Of a stretch of 20,247 nucleotides of DNA, positions 5,262 to 13,615 are shown piece by piece. The stretch covers positions 1 to 20,247 of IMG/VR virus record IMGVR_UViG_3300043448_000123. One strand, given 5' to 3'. The notes under the pieces were generated by a model that was given only the letters and a program-made list of their open reading frames with translations, was not told the origin of the DNA and made no database searches. A program made the position numbers and the translations under genes. Within the stretch, counting starts at the first letter, position 1, and every line of letters begins with the position of its first letter. The stretch comes from a virus.

Positions 5262-6029
5262 TCACCCAAAGGCCTTACCCATAGCAGTGAACGACCCATC
5301 AGCGTTAAATGGAATCATCTCTACGCTTACATTGCCACGCTTAACATGTATGATCACTGCCCCGGCTTGCCAGTTTGCGTAGCCTTTAATGCCCAAATAA
5401 GACATCTTTTTCATGTCACAGGTATGACCACACTCAACTGCCACTAAAACCCGCTCTAAACGGCCGTTAAAGGCTTCTGAATGGCATTGGTAACCCATCC
5501 TATGAGTATGCCCAGTAATGGTTGAGCGACCCCACCTTTTAGCGATATTTAACGCCGTACCGCCGCCTGCCCTGGATATTGTGCCTTCATCCCCATGACA
5601 CATAACAAAGTTAGTTCCTGGGATTGCAAAAGGTTGTTTGGCGTAATGAATTCCTAAATCATCAAATGCCATAAATTTTGCATACTGCAACTCAGGTAAT
5701 CCCATAAGCCCTGGGATGCGTTGTAAGGATTTATACAATCTATCGGAATGATTAGATCTTGATACCACATCAGTTTTTAGATCATACAAAATATTTTGGC
5801 AGGTAATCCGATCATCATCTAGTGTTTGCATAAATGATTCAGCACGGCCTTCACTAAATCTTGAAATAGTGTTAAAGTCCATTTCATCACCAACATTCAA
5901 AACTAAATCAAACTTAAAAGCATTGACCAGTTTTTTTAGATTGATGATCGCTTCATTAAATTGAAATGGAACTTGCAAATCTGACACCACTAAATACCTT
6001 GCATTGAAGGTTTTATCGCGTTTAGTCAT
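5262..6029 (-). CDS. Calcineurin-like metallophosphoesterase
   Basis: The 255-residue protein carries the full set of metallophosphoesterase motifs. They are YLVVSDLQVPF (D17), LVLNVGDEMDF (G47-D48, D51), SNHSD (N93-H94, in place of the common GNHD), FVMCHGDEG (H145) and ITGHTHR (H174, H176). It should bind two metal ions and hydrolyse phosphoester bonds; substrates in phages range from nucleic-acid ends to nucleotides and proteins. DLQ replaces the usual DxH in the first motif, a variant I associate with phage members. An in-frame frame continues to 6113, but family sequences start close to the first strand, so ATG 6029 (or the adjacent ATG 6032) is preferred. It overlaps the upstream gene by 8 bases. 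Confidence 0.85.
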   Translation of the reverse strand: MTKRDKTFNARYLVVSDLQVPFQFNEAIINLKKLVNAFKFDLVLNVGDEMDFNTISRFSEGRAESFMQTLDDDRITCQNILYDLKTDVVSRSNHSDRLYKSLQRIPGLMGLPELQYAKFMAFDDLGIHYAKQPFAIPGTNFVMCHGDEGTISRAGGGTALNIAKRWGRSTITGHTHRMGYQCHSEAFNGRLERVLVAVECGHTCDMKKMSYLGIKGYANWQAGAVIIHVKRGNVSVEMIPFNADGSFTAMGKAFG

Positions 6030-6285
6030 CATCCTCATCTTCTGTTGGATCAATTCGCGGAATGATCTCATTGGGTTTAGTTGTTGGATTGATCCAATCA
6101 GGCATTGATGCACCGGGTTCTGTTATTAACCAAAATGCAACATCAGAACTAAAGCCTGCCGCTTTTGCGGCACGGTACATCTCATTGAGTGTTACATAAT
6201 GTGTTTCAAGCCGGTTTAATTGTTCGGCTTTGCGTGGTGTGCGCCGCTTTCGCTTTGGCACTTTTCGGGGTTTTTTAGTAGCCAT
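6022..6285 (-). CDS. Hypothetical 87-residue protein with basic head and acidic tail
   Basis: The protein opens with a dense basic stretch (MATKKPRKVPKRKRRTPRK). A helical middle follows (THYVTLNEMYRAAKAAGF, then SDVAFWLITEPGASMPDWI), and the end is strongly acidic (IDPTEDEDDD). I know no function. The polarised charge suggests nucleic-acid or partner binding with a self-masking tail. A longer frame reaching a TTG inside the epimerase gene exists, but the ATG at 6285 lies 16 bases after the epimerase stop and is the simpler start, although its SD (GGTG) is weak. It shares 8 bases with the phosphoesterase gene, so the two are likely co-translated. Confidence 0.62.
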   Translation of the reverse strand: MATKKPRKVPKRKRRTPRKAEQLNRLETHYVTLNEMYRAAKAAGFSSDVAFWLITEPGASMPDWINPTTKPNEIIPRIDPTEDEDDD

Positions 6286-6301
6286 AGACACCAATTTTAG
6301 A

Positions 6302-7180
6302 TCATATGATTCCGCGAATGGCACGCTCAACGCCTTCTTCCAGGCTAATTTTTGGCGTGTAGTAATCGCTCATCATGGTTGAATCACCGACCCGATAGGC
6401 CACACCTGCCGGCTTATCGGTTAGTATCTTGAATCTATTAGCAGATGTCTTTTCATATCCCAGGGTTGCCATTGCTATTTTTGCTAACTCTAAAAATGTT
6501 GTAGGCCGACCAGTACAAAGATTAACTGTTTGATTGCAGTTACTTTTAACCATCTCAATTGTTGCATCCACAACATCATCAATGTGTATAAAATCCCTAG
6601 TAGTAGTTGCCTTACCCCAAATGTTAAATGGATTGGCGTTCATAATTGCACGCTGAATAATTGATGGGAATGGGTAATCTAAATCCTGATCAGTGCCATA
6701 ACCGCTAAATGGTCTAAGAGTTAATACCTTTGTGCCTTCTTCACGCAAGTAATTCATCAGCATTTCACCTGTTAGTTTTGTCCAGCCATAAGTCATATCA
6801 GGCTTACCGATTTTATTGAAGTTAATGTCCTTCTCTTTTAACTTACGCTTTTTAGTCAATGTTTGTAACTCAACAGGGTATGCGGCAGATGAAGAAAAAT
6901 AAACTACATAAGGTTGTTCTGTACGCATTGCCCAGGTAGCAAACTCAGCATCAATGGCTAGATCTACCGCTAAAGCCAATGGTTCATTTTCTATCATCAT
7001 GCGGCCACCAACTAACGCCGCTAAATGTATTACTAGATCATATTGTTTTGTTTCCAACTGAAAGAATTTACGACAATCAACACCAGCCTTTAGATCTACT
7101 AAAGTTAAATTGGCATTAGGTAATGCACGCCTGAAAGCCCTACCAACAAAGCCATGTGATCCAGTAATTAAAATATTCAT
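6302..7180 (-). CDS. NAD-dependent epimerase/dehydratase (nucleotide-sugar, extended SDR)
   Basis: A 292-residue extended short-chain dehydrogenase/reductase. The Rossmann glycine motif TGSHGFVG (G7, G10, G13) is at the N-terminus, followed by VDLKAGVD, IHLAALVGG, the active-site Ser segment YFSSSAAYP and the catalytic YGWTK (Y131, K135). A typical SDR substrate region follows (LTLRPFSGYG, TTTRDFIHIDDVVDA, VNLCTGRPT). This is the fold of GDP-fucose synthases and UDP-hexose 4-epimerases; the exact sugar is not readable. It directly follows a glycosyltransferase gene with an ATGA overlap, so the pair probably makes and transfers a modified sugar onto virion or host-surface components. Confidence 0.87.
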   Translation of the reverse strand: MNILITGSHGFVGRAFRRALPNANLTLVDLKAGVDCRKFFQLETKQYDLVIHLAALVGGRMMIENEPLALAVDLAIDAEFATWAMRTEQPYVVYFSSSAAYPVELQTLTKKRKLKEKDINFNKIGKPDMTYGWTKLTGEMLMNYLREEGTKVLTLRPFSGYGTDQDLDYPFPSIIQRAIMNANPFNIWGKATTTRDFIHIDDVVDATIEMVKSNCNQTVNLCTGRPTTFLELAKIAMATLGYEKTSANRFKILTDKPAGVAYRVGDSTMMSDYYTPKISLEEGVERAIRGII

Positions 7181-7860
7181 TTGAACTTAGTTACCAAATC
7201 TGCATACTCTTGTGATCTTAAATATTTTTGTAATGCCAATAGATCTTCTTCATACCATTTAGGTTGATTTACCCTGGCATAACCTTCATCCATCTCAGCC
7301 TTACCTGCTACTGGGTGTAGATGCTCAATAATTACATCAGGCAAATATTTAAGATAGTTCAGATCTATACCCAATTGCTTTACAAAATTATCAAAGAATA
7401 AATGGATACATCCTGGGAATGTCATGCCCTGTAATTCCATAACTAGATCTCTACTCATTCCAAAGGCTGTTGGTAAGTTTTCACCCTGCAATAAATCATT
7501 GCCATAAACTATGCCAGTATTTTGACCTAACGCTTGAATAAAGGCCTTATCCCAGTTTTGGGTTCTAGGTAGGTGATCATCACCCATGAAAACAAAATAG
7601 TTGTATAAAGGAAACTTAGCAAAATCCAAAAGATAAACCGCACCGGTATTAAGAGAAGCGGCACAACCACCTGTTTTATTATCTGCCGGCAAACATTTAA
7701 TGTTTTCATTTTTTGCGTACTCATTCCATTTTGGATCATCATTATCAATAATAAAATAAAGATCCGCTTCGGTTTGTGTATCTATAAAAGCCTGTGCCAA
7801 TCTTGCGGCGTTTTCAGGCCTGCCCCTACTGGGTACAACCACGCACATCTTCATGGCCAT
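7177..7860 (-). CDS. Glycosyltransferase-like protein, GT-A fold
   Basis: The 227-residue protein starts MKMCVVVPSRGRPENAARL, the first strand and helix of a family-2-like GT-A domain. The next conserved piece is LYFIIDNDDPKW, then KTGGCAASLNTGA and the metal-binding-type acidic loop YFVFMGDDHLPRT (D94-D95). A C-terminal half with FPGCIHLFFDNFVKQLG and IIEHLHPVAGK follows. Proteins of this type recur in phage late regions. Partner genes (epimerase immediately downstream, a second glycosyltransferase near 1 kb) support a phage glycosylation function. There is no obvious SD ahead of the ATG at 7860. The acceptor is unknown. Confidence 0.74.
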   Translation of the reverse strand: MAMKMCVVVPSRGRPENAARLAQAFIDTQTEADLYFIIDNDDPKWNEYAKNENIKCLPADNKTGGCAASLNTGAVYLLDFAKFPLYNYFVFMGDDHLPRTQNWDKAFIQALGQNTGIVYGNDLLQGENLPTAFGMSRDLVMELQGMTFPGCIHLFFDNFVKQLGIDLNYLKYLPDVIIEHLHPVAGKAEMDEGYARVNQPKWYEEDLLALQKYLRSQEYADLVTKFK

Positions 7861-7881
7861 AGGGTAGGGGATAAGGCTGAC

Positions 7882-8085
7882 TTACTTCTTAGATATAAGG
7901 ATTTCGTATAGCGTGTCTAATTTTTGTTCTATGCGGGCAACTCTACCTTCTAAATTATGACCACCATTACCATCAGGCTTTAACTCAGATAGATAATGCT
8001 TAGTTAGCCAACGCACGGATGCAACAAGTGAACCAATAATTGTTACGCTAGATACTGCTAACGCCATCCAATCGTTCATGGTCAT
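7882..8085 (-). CDS. Holin-like small membrane protein (one TM plus coiled coil)
   Basis: The 67-residue product has a single N-terminal membrane helix (WMALAVSSVTIIGSLVASV, about residues 6-24) and a short charged loop. It ends with a heptad-like helix (LEGRVARIEQKLDTLYEIL) of the kind that oligomerises. This architecture is common in the second membrane protein of actinobacteriophage lysis cassettes, thought to assist or regulate the holin. It follows the first holin-like gene with a 4-base overlap. Holin, antiholin or spanin-substitute roles cannot be distinguished from sequence. Confidence 0.7.
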   Translation of the reverse strand: MTMNDWMALAVSSVTIIGSLVASVRWLTKHYLSELKPDGNGGHNLEGRVARIEQKLDTLYEILISKK

Positions 8086-8276
8086 TTGCTATTGATGCCA
8101 AACTTGTCATCTTGTGGATCAAAATAGCGTGCTAAAGGTGCAACAATAGCCCCGGCCAAAATTGCGTACTCAGCGTTCCAATCTGCAATTAAAGCCAATG
8201 CAGTTGTTATAGATGCGGCGGCAACGCTTCTTAGATATGACTTTAGAATTTCTTTTTTCTTCTTATCTAATTTCAT
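8082..8276 (-). CDS. Holin
   Basis: The 64-residue protein has a very basic N-terminus (MKLDKKKKEILKSYLRS) followed by two hydrophobic stretches (VAAASITTALALIADW and AEYAILAGAIVAPLARYF) and a short polar tail. Size, charge and two potential helices fit a phage holin, which permeabilises the inner membrane so that the endolysin reaches the wall. It directly follows the endolysin gene with an ATGA-type overlap and an AGGA SD six bases upstream. Similar SYLRS-containing holins occur in actinobacteriophages. Confidence 0.75.
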   Translation of the reverse strand: MKLDKKKKEILKSYLRSVAAASITTALALIADWNAEYAILAGAIVAPLARYFDPQDDKFGINSK

Positions 8277-8746
8277 TTTAATCCTAACTGTTCTATTTTT
8301 TGTTTAACTTCATCACGATCTAACGCAATCTCAAAGTGCATGTCATCTTTACGCCTTTTGTAATTGCCACCCCAGGTTAAACCATATTTAGTTATTAGTA
8401 GGTTAATTGTATTACGCTGTTCCTTATTAAATGTATTTGACTTGCCCAATGGATGTTTAATTGCATTTAAATCTATTGCCGTGCCTGATGCGTGATTACT
8501 TAAAATTCTATCTGATCCTCTAGTTTGCCTAAAGGCATAACCCCAATCATCTAATTGGCCTTCATCAATTGATTCAACTAATTCATGAAAATCTTTAGCA
8601 AAACTTACTAAGATTGGTGCAACCACTTTCGCACATGCAAACCTAATCTTTGTGCCTGGTACTGTAAAAGTTTCAATGCCTATTGCTTTGCGATCTTCAC
8701 TAGCCGGCCAACCATTAGGGCTAGTTAATTCTCTAATTTTTGCCAT
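8273..8746 (-). CDS. Endolysin, M15 family zinc peptidase (VanY/Peptidase_M15_4-like)
   Basis: The 157-residue enzyme shows the zinc site of M15 L-alanyl-D-glutamate or D-Ala-D-Ala peptidases. SNHASGTAIDLNA supplies H85 and D92, and WGGNYKRRKDDMHFEI supplies H137 after the conserved WGG. It should cut peptidoglycan stem peptides. There is no separate cell-wall-binding domain: the N-terminal 40 residues (LTSPNGWPASEDRKAIGI) belong to the peptidase itself, as in related single-domain phage endolysins. It has no signal peptide, so release depends on the two holin-like proteins encoded immediately downstream. The SD ahead of ATG 8746 is poor. Confidence 0.86.
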   Translation of the reverse strand: MAKIRELTSPNGWPASEDRKAIGIETFTVPGTKIRFACAKVVAPILVSFAKDFHELVESIDEGQLDDWGYAFRQTRGSDRILSNHASGTAIDLNAIKHPLGKSNTFNKEQRNTINLLITKYGLTWGGNYKRRKDDMHFEIALDRDEVKQKIEQLGLK

Positions 8747-8753
8747 CCAGCAA

Positions 8754-8769
8754 GTTTAACAATTTAAAC
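8754..8769. promoter_or_regulatory. Small AT-rich inverted repeat ahead of the endolysin gene
   Basis: GTTTAA-CAAT-TTAAAC forms a perfect 6-bp stem with a 4-base loop, ending 8 bases before the endolysin ATG, in the 59-bp gap between tail and lysis modules. It could be an operator palindrome or an mRNA hairpin that limits endolysin translation. With only A/T-rich pairs it would be weak, and chance occurrence is possible. Confidence 0.3.
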
Positions 8770-8805
8770 GCTAATTGCTTTTAGGCTCAGCACAATCCCT
8801 TAAGA

Positions 8806-9024
8806 TTATGCTAAAAGTAATCTAGCCTCATCTTGGGTGATTCCAAGCCGTTGCAATAGTTTAGCCTTATCCTGAGCCTTTGCTTCGGCTTCGGCTTTAG
8901 CAATTTCTTGCGCTGTCTGTTCTGCATTATACTGAGCAAATTCAGCGTCGTTCATTTCACGATCAATAATTTCATCAGTTTCAATGTTATGAATGCGCAC
9001 TATTGGTCTTGTTGATTTACTCAT
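8806..9024 (-). CDS. Short tail-region accessory protein, 72 residues
   Basis: The sequence has an N-terminal strand-rich part (RPIVRIHNIETDEIIDREMN) and a long Ala/Glu/Lys helix (EIAKAEAEAKAQDKAKLLQR). It ends with LGITQDEARLLLA. Proteins with this ending (K-LGIT-xxE-xxLLL) are very common directly after tail-fibre genes in siphoviruses and myoviruses and are presumed fibre-associated or assembly factors. The gene starts immediately at the fibre gene stop (TAATG-type junction). Confidence 0.7.
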   Translation of the reverse strand: MSKSTRPIVRIHNIETDEIIDREMNDAEFAQYNAEQTAQEIAKAEAEAKAQDKAKLLQRLGITQDEARLLLA

Positions 9025-9872
9025 TATTTAACTCCGTAAAGTAAAACTGTGCCTGTTGATAAATTGCCACCAGTATTTGCGAACACTAATGATGTAACGG
9101 CTGTGTTTGCATAATAACCACCAATTGAGATAGCAGGTTGCGCACCGCTATTATATGTTCCATAACTAGAGATGGCTTTGTAATTAGCAGAACTTGCATA
9201 ATTATCAATTGTAAAAGTCCAAACATTATTTGCATCAGTTCTTGATACGTTTGCAACGCTACTACTCATCAAAAACCATAAATTTCCAGTTATTGTTTGA
9301 ATTGCAGTTCCGTTACTTCGTGTGTAAGCATGTTCTGTTGTACTACCATTAACTCTAATGTTCATGCTACCATCGGCAGTTGCATTTGTTACTCCATAAA
9401 TAACACCATAGAGTTTATTATATGAACCACTAATTCCTGAAATGGTTGAAGTTGCACCGCTTAATGTGTGGGTTGTCAATAAAGTCATACCACCACTTGC
9501 AGCAGCAGCCCCAGCACCTTTGATAAATATAGCGGCTGATGAACTAGTAAAATATAATGTGCCGCTTTCATATTGTGCTAAAGCCAATGATGCAGATGTA
9601 TTAACTGTGGCTGTGCCAGCAGTAATTGTACAAACTCCTGATCCTAGATTTGTAATTAAAACTGTATCTCCTGATGCAAACAATCCTGTATTAACTGTAA
9701 TTGTGGTAGCACTGGTAGATGTCATTGATATTGCAGTTCCAGCATCAGCCGCTACTAAAGTATAATTTGCAGTTTTAGCAGATGCCGCGCCACCTAGCAT
9801 TGCAGTTTGTTGTAATGATGTCATTTGTGCGGCTGTAAGAACTTGCCCTACGCTAAATGATTGTTTTGCCAT
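9024..9872 (-). CDS. Tail-tip / fibre-like protein
   Basis: The 282-residue protein starts with SFSVGQVLTAAQMTSLQQTA, a short N-terminal module typical of actinobacteriophage tail-fibre or minor tail proteins. Gly/Ser/Thr/Ala-rich beta repeats follow (TTITVNTGLFASGDTVLITN, then VCTITAGTATVNTSA). An Ala/Gly-rich linker near residues 119-128 (GAGAAAASGG) separates a C-terminal jelly-roll-like domain that ends STGTVLLYGVK. The C-terminal domain is the likely receptor-binding part. It has a perfect AGGAG SD eight bases before the ATG. Location after the large minor tail protein supports a host-recognition role; the ligand is unknown. Confidence 0.72.
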   Translation of the reverse strand: MAKQSFSVGQVLTAAQMTSLQQTAMLGGAASAKTANYTLVAADAGTAISMTSTSATTITVNTGLFASGDTVLITNLGSGVCTITAGTATVNTSASLALAQYESGTLYFTSSSAAIFIKGAGAAAASGGMTLLTTHTLSGATSTISGISGSYNKLYGVIYGVTNATADGSMNIRVNGSTTEHAYTRSNGTAIQTITGNLWFLMSSSVANVSRTDANNVWTFTIDNYASSANYKAISSYGTYNSGAQPAISIGGYYANTAVTSLVFANTGGNLSTGTVLLYGVK

Positions 9873-9882
9873 TTACACACTC

Positions 9883-11133
9883 CTAATAAGCCAAAGAATC
9901 TTCATCAAGTAGTCCATCTACGGATGAGTTTAACACAATGCCAACTGCAAAGGGTTGAGCGCATGTAAAGGTTACCAGGAAAGATTTAGGGGTAATCTGA
10001 TAGGTAAGACCTGTTATTACGCTATCTGTAACCACATTGCCAGCCGGTAAAGTCTGAGTTACTTCAATTGGATCAAACATATCTAAGTTCAAAGCGGCAA
10101 CTACTCGGCTTGAATCATCCTCACCAAAGGCATCAACAGTTAATGAATTAAGTTGGATATCAACGCCTTGTTCTTTTCGGGATGCAATAATCATTTGTGC
10201 TTGATTCAAGGCATCCGTTTCGGTTTGCATAATGCCGGTTCTAATTCGGCTATGTTGGAAGTAATCCTCAATGCTTGTTAGATCGCTTGCGGTCTGACCA
10301 CTCAACCCTGTTGGCGTAACTGTAACTTTATTAATCATCTGATAATCTGAAATATCAAATTCAACCGCTTGATAGGTTACATCACCTGATCCCGGCACAT
10401 CACTAAAGGCTGTAACCGTGCCACCTTCTGCAACTATGATGTCATTGCGTGACATGAATTTAGCGTATCCGCGTTCATCCATATAGAAGGCACCTAGATC
10501 GGTGGCTTCTACAACCTGACATGCGGCTAATAAAGATCTTGAATTACCATCATCTGCCTGCACTGTCGTAGTTGCAGTAGTTGAAATATCTCTCATACCA
10601 CCTGGCCATTCACCGGCATCAAGCAAACTGGATATTCTTTGTGCAGTAGTTTGTCCGGCTGTACCACCACTAACTGTTGTGATAGTGGTTAGGTTTAATA
10701 ATTGAAATCCATCTACACATGCCAAAGTTACATAAGCCGGATCAAATCCAGTAGGGCTTTGGTAATTCCATTCTTGTACATACATAGAACCTAAGTTGTA
10801 TGTAACACCTAAGTATTCTGCCGTAAAGCGAATCTTGCGCATTGGCTTGATTTTGCCATACAAACTAGATCCAGTATTGGCAGGATTAAATTCACCTGTT
10901 TCATCAACAAAGGTAATGCGTGCAGTACCGCCGGTAAAAGAATCTGATGATCTATTAAATGCACGGCGTATATAACATTGAGTTACAAGTTGAGTTATAT
11001 CAACTACATCTGCGGCGGCAGTACCTAGTACAGAAAAATCCAATGGGGTTGCAGGATCATCCAACACTAATGCCGGATCAAATGTGGCCGAACTTGCAAA
11101 ATCAATTTCTGCCTTAAATATTGCGGCCGGCAT
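9883..11133 (-). CDS. Minor tail protein (baseplate/tail-hub-like)
   Basis: This 416-residue protein follows the tape measure with a one-base stop/start overlap, where siphoviruses encode distal tail and tail-associated proteins. The N-terminal segment DVVDITQLVTQCYIRRAFNR, then TARITFVDETGEFNPANTG and the segment from SSLYGKIKPMRKIRF, are typical of the large actinobacteriophage minor tail proteins that build the tail-tip hub. A central region has AQRISSLLDAGEWP, DISTTATTTVQADDGNSRS and a 'YMDERGYAKFMSR' turn, also common to that group. There is no protease or lysozyme motif. It probably links the tail tube to the fibre-like protein downstream. Confidence 0.76.
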   Translation of the reverse strand: MPAAIFKAEIDFASSATFDPALVLDDPATPLDFSVLGTAAADVVDITQLVTQCYIRRAFNRSSDSFTGGTARITFVDETGEFNPANTGSSLYGKIKPMRKIRFTAEYLGVTYNLGSMYVQEWNYQSPTGFDPAYVTLACVDGFQLLNLTTITTVSGGTAGQTTAQRISSLLDAGEWPGGMRDISTTATTTVQADDGNSRSLLAACQVVEATDLGAFYMDERGYAKFMSRNDIIVAEGGTVTAFSDVPGSGDVTYQAVEFDISDYQMINKVTVTPTGLSGQTASDLTSIEDYFQHSRIRTGIMQTETDALNQAQMIIASRKEQGVDIQLNSLTVDAFGEDDSSRVVAALNLDMFDPIEVTQTLPAGNVVTDSVITGLTYQITPKSFLVTFTCAQPFAVGIVLNSSVDGLLDEDSLAY

Positions 11134-12938
11134 TATCTTCCTAAGTTAGTTAATTGAGTTACTGCACCTGATCGGTTTAAGTTATACAAAGCATCCTGGA
11201 TTACAGATTGCAATTGCCCTTCTGATATAACTGATCCGGCTACATTGACTACTACACTTGTACCCATCCCACCCATTTTGTCTAATGGTATAACCGCTTC
11301 TGATCCGGCCTCACCAATTAACGCAAGAGTAGGCTGATTTACAATACCACCATCTGCCATTTTAGGCACACCGCCTATTAACTCATTTAATCCTTTTAAA
11401 ACAGGTGATATTTTATCTAATCCCCCCCTTACATTTTCACGCAATATTATTGTTTGTAATTCTTTTAAAGTAGGTTGGATTTCTTCAATACTTTCACGCA
11501 CTTGGATTCTTAATAATTCTAATTGTTTCTTTTTTAATTCATCCATTAACTCCAACATTTTGCGTAATTCATCATTTGATTTTAACAATTGTTCTAAATA
11601 CAATTTTACCGCTGATGTACTAATGCCCCATTTTTCAGATAACATTTCAATTTCACCAGTAGTAATTTGGCCATCTTCAATAACTTTTAATACATCTGCG
11701 TATCGTTGTGCTTCATCTACTGCGGATTTAGTTCCATCTGCTAACTTTTGCAATATCTTTACACGCAACTCATCTTCGGCAGATAATTGACGACTCAACG
11801 CGGCTTGTAAATTTATGCGATCAAGATCAAACATGGCTGATAGTTCAGCCTTCTTTTTTTCTAATGCTTGTTGTGCGGCTTTTTCTTTAGTTACGGCCTT
11901 TTCTCTAGCCAAAATATCTTTTTGTATTTTAGCCAAAATCTGCTCAGTGGTAAGTTCTTTTTTACCATAAAGTCTTTGTTTTTCTAAAGCATCAATAGTT
12001 AATTGTGATAACCCTAAATAACCGCGTTCTTGTAAAATTCTTTTATTTCTTATATCAATACCGCGTTTTTCTAATTCTTGCAGTGTTGTACTTTCACCTA
12101 CTAAAGTTTCTAAAAAGATTAAAACTGAATCTATGGCGGCTTGTCCAAGCCCCTTTGAAAAGAAGCCAACATTTATATCAGCCAATTGTGTTGCGGCAGT
12201 ATCCAATTTGGCAGAGAAAACATCTAAATTATCTGATCCAACTGCTATGTAAGATGCGGCAGTTAAAAATCCTTGTCCTAAAGTTTCAGTTGCTTCACCG
12301 GCAGTAATTCTAAATCTTTGTAATTGACCTGCAAAAGTTTTAGTTTGCGCTTCGGCTGATCCACCATATTTATCTAAATTTTGCATCAATTCAACAAAGC
12401 CCATTGCTTTGGCTTCTGCGGCAGTAAATCCAACACCTAACTTACCAATTGCGGTGTATTGCCCTATTGCGGCTTTATTTATTGCATTAAGAACTGTATC
12501 TAAACTTTGACCTGTTCCGGCTGATATATCCAAAGCCTTGCTTAATAAATATTGCGCTGATTGTAAATCGCCTGTTTGTGCAATTAACTTTTGTAATGAT
12601 GGCACTAATTCATCTTCAGTAACATTTGTAGCGCGTTGTAAATCTGCTATAAATGTTTTAACTTCAGGTAATGAAAAATCTTGACCTATACTTTTCAGCG
12701 TAAGTTGCAATTGCTTGTCTAATCTTTCCTGCGCCAATGCCGCTTGTATAGAGTTTTTGGTAAATAAAGTTAAACCTGCGGCGGCGGCTATTGCACCTGT
12801 TTTAGCAAAAGCCTTTAATCTATATGTGCCAGTTGCAACAAACTTATCAAAACCTTTTAATTCTTTTGTGGCACGCTCTAAGCCCTTTTTATCAAACTTC
12901 GTTAGGAAGTTAATCGCTACATATTGACTTAATGCCAT
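11133..12938 (-). CDS. Tape measure protein
   Basis: The 601-residue protein is the longest gene in the window. Its N-terminus (YVAINFLTKFDKKGLERATK) runs into a hydrophobic segment (AIAAAAGLTLF). A long helical region follows with TMP-typical sentences such as LSKALDISAGTGQSLDTVLN and GQLQRFRITAGEATETLGQG, and a Glu/Lys/Leu coiled-coil part covers about 340-510. The C-terminal MADGGIVNQPTLALIGEAG is a signature of phage tape measures. It sets tail length; at roughly 1.5 angstrom per residue it predicts a short tail near 90 nm. The SD AGAGG is six bases upstream. There is no embedded lysozyme or peptidase domain. Confidence 0.9.
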   Translation of the reverse strand: MALSQYVAINFLTKFDKKGLERATKELKGFDKFVATGTYRLKAFAKTGAIAAAAGLTLFTKNSIQAALAQERLDKQLQLTLKSIGQDFSLPEVKTFIADLQRATNVTEDELVPSLQKLIAQTGDLQSAQYLLSKALDISAGTGQSLDTVLNAINKAAIGQYTAIGKLGVGFTAAEAKAMGFVELMQNLDKYGGSAEAQTKTFAGQLQRFRITAGEATETLGQGFLTAASYIAVGSDNLDVFSAKLDTAATQLADINVGFFSKGLGQAAIDSVLIFLETLVGESTTLQELEKRGIDIRNKRILQERGYLGLSQLTIDALEKQRLYGKKELTTEQILAKIQKDILAREKAVTKEKAAQQALEKKKAELSAMFDLDRINLQAALSRQLSAEDELRVKILQKLADGTKSAVDEAQRYADVLKVIEDGQITTGEIEMLSEKWGISTSAVKLYLEQLLKSNDELRKMLELMDELKKKQLELLRIQVRESIEEIQPTLKELQTIILRENVRGGLDKISPVLKGLNELIGGVPKMADGGIVNQPTLALIGEAGSEAVIPLDKMGGMGTSVVVNVAGSVISEGQLQSVIQDALYNLNRSGAVTQLTNLGR

Positions 12939-12940
12939 GA

Positions 12941-13615
12941 TTAACCTCTAAATTCTTTGCCTAGATATTTTTTAAGTACAGTAATCATATTATCATTTAC
13001 CTGGCCACCTAATTGTTGTGATGCCCTGTAAATCAATCTTTTTTCTTTGTAGTTTGAACTATTGGCAGTGCCTTGTAATTTACCGATAAATGCTTCACTG
13101 GCATTTGGGTTACGGCTTGTGCGCCTTGTTCTGCCCTTAGATTTTGATGTACCAAAACCTGCTAATTCATAAATAATACCTGGCACGGATTTATTGATTA
13201 CTGCTATTGCGGTTACGCCAAAGGTTACACCTTTAATTCTTTGTATTTTACTTTTAGCAGTGCTTATTCTTATGCCGCGTATAACTTCTGTTTGTGACCA
13301 CTTCCATCTACTTCTTTTACTCTCACCATAAGTTCTACCCCTATGCACTTGATCATTAGCCCAACCCCATGCAGGTGGGTAAGAAGGTTCAACATCACGC
13401 CATCCTGGGAATGGCTCATGTGGTACAAAACTTTGTGCTAATTTTGCAACAGGCTTTACAGCCTTGCTCAATTCCCTTCTAAATTCTTTTTGTAAATCAG
13501 GATCCATCTTCTTCATTTTTTCTAATATTTCATCTAAATTTTCAACATAGATTGAAGAAGGTAAAGCCGCCAATGATCTTTGGCGGCCAGGCAATCCTGC
13601 ATAAAAAGGTTTCAT
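12941..13615 (-). CDS. HK97 gp10-like head-tail/tail protein
   Basis: The 224-residue protein contains the segment NLDEILEKMKKMDPDLQKEF followed by KAVKPVAKLAQSFVP, the core of HK97-gp10-type proteins that act at the neck or tail completion. Aromatic GWRDVEPSYPPAWGWAND, a basic loop (SKRSRWKWSQ) and the tail end YRASQQLGG complete it. The family normally lies before the tail terminator and tail tube; here it sits after the chaperone genes and just before the tape measure. Its ATG overlaps the stop of the frameshifted chaperone (ATGA) and has AGG five bases upstream. The N-terminal 20 residues look extra to the domain. Confidence 0.62.
   Translation of the reverse strand: MKPFYAGLPGRQRSLAALPSSIYVENLDEILEKMKKMDPDLQKEFRRELSKAVKPVAKLAQSFVPHEPFPGWRDVEPSYPPAWGWANDQVHRGRTYGESKRSRWKWSQTEVIRGIRISTAKSKIQRIKGVTFGVTAIAVINKSVPGIIYELAGFGTSKSKGRTRRTSRNPNASEAFIGKLQGTANSSNYKEKRLIYRASQQLGGQVNDNMITVLKKYLGKEFRG

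Noticed and set aside
6030-6113. Longer N-terminus for the phosphoesterase
   Set aside because: The added residues overlap the preceding gene in another frame and lie before the first conserved strand; starts at 6029 or 6032 fit the family.
9442-9765. Plus-strand open frame of 107 codons
   Set aside because: It is antisense to the tail-fibre-like gene, has no family features, and its hydrophobic, Val/Ala/Pro-rich translation is what a repetitive Thr/Gly/Ala gene gives in reverse.
12005-12307. Plus-strand open frame of 100 codons
   Set aside because: It is antisense to the tape measure coding region and its Leu/Gln/Arg composition is a by-product of that gene.
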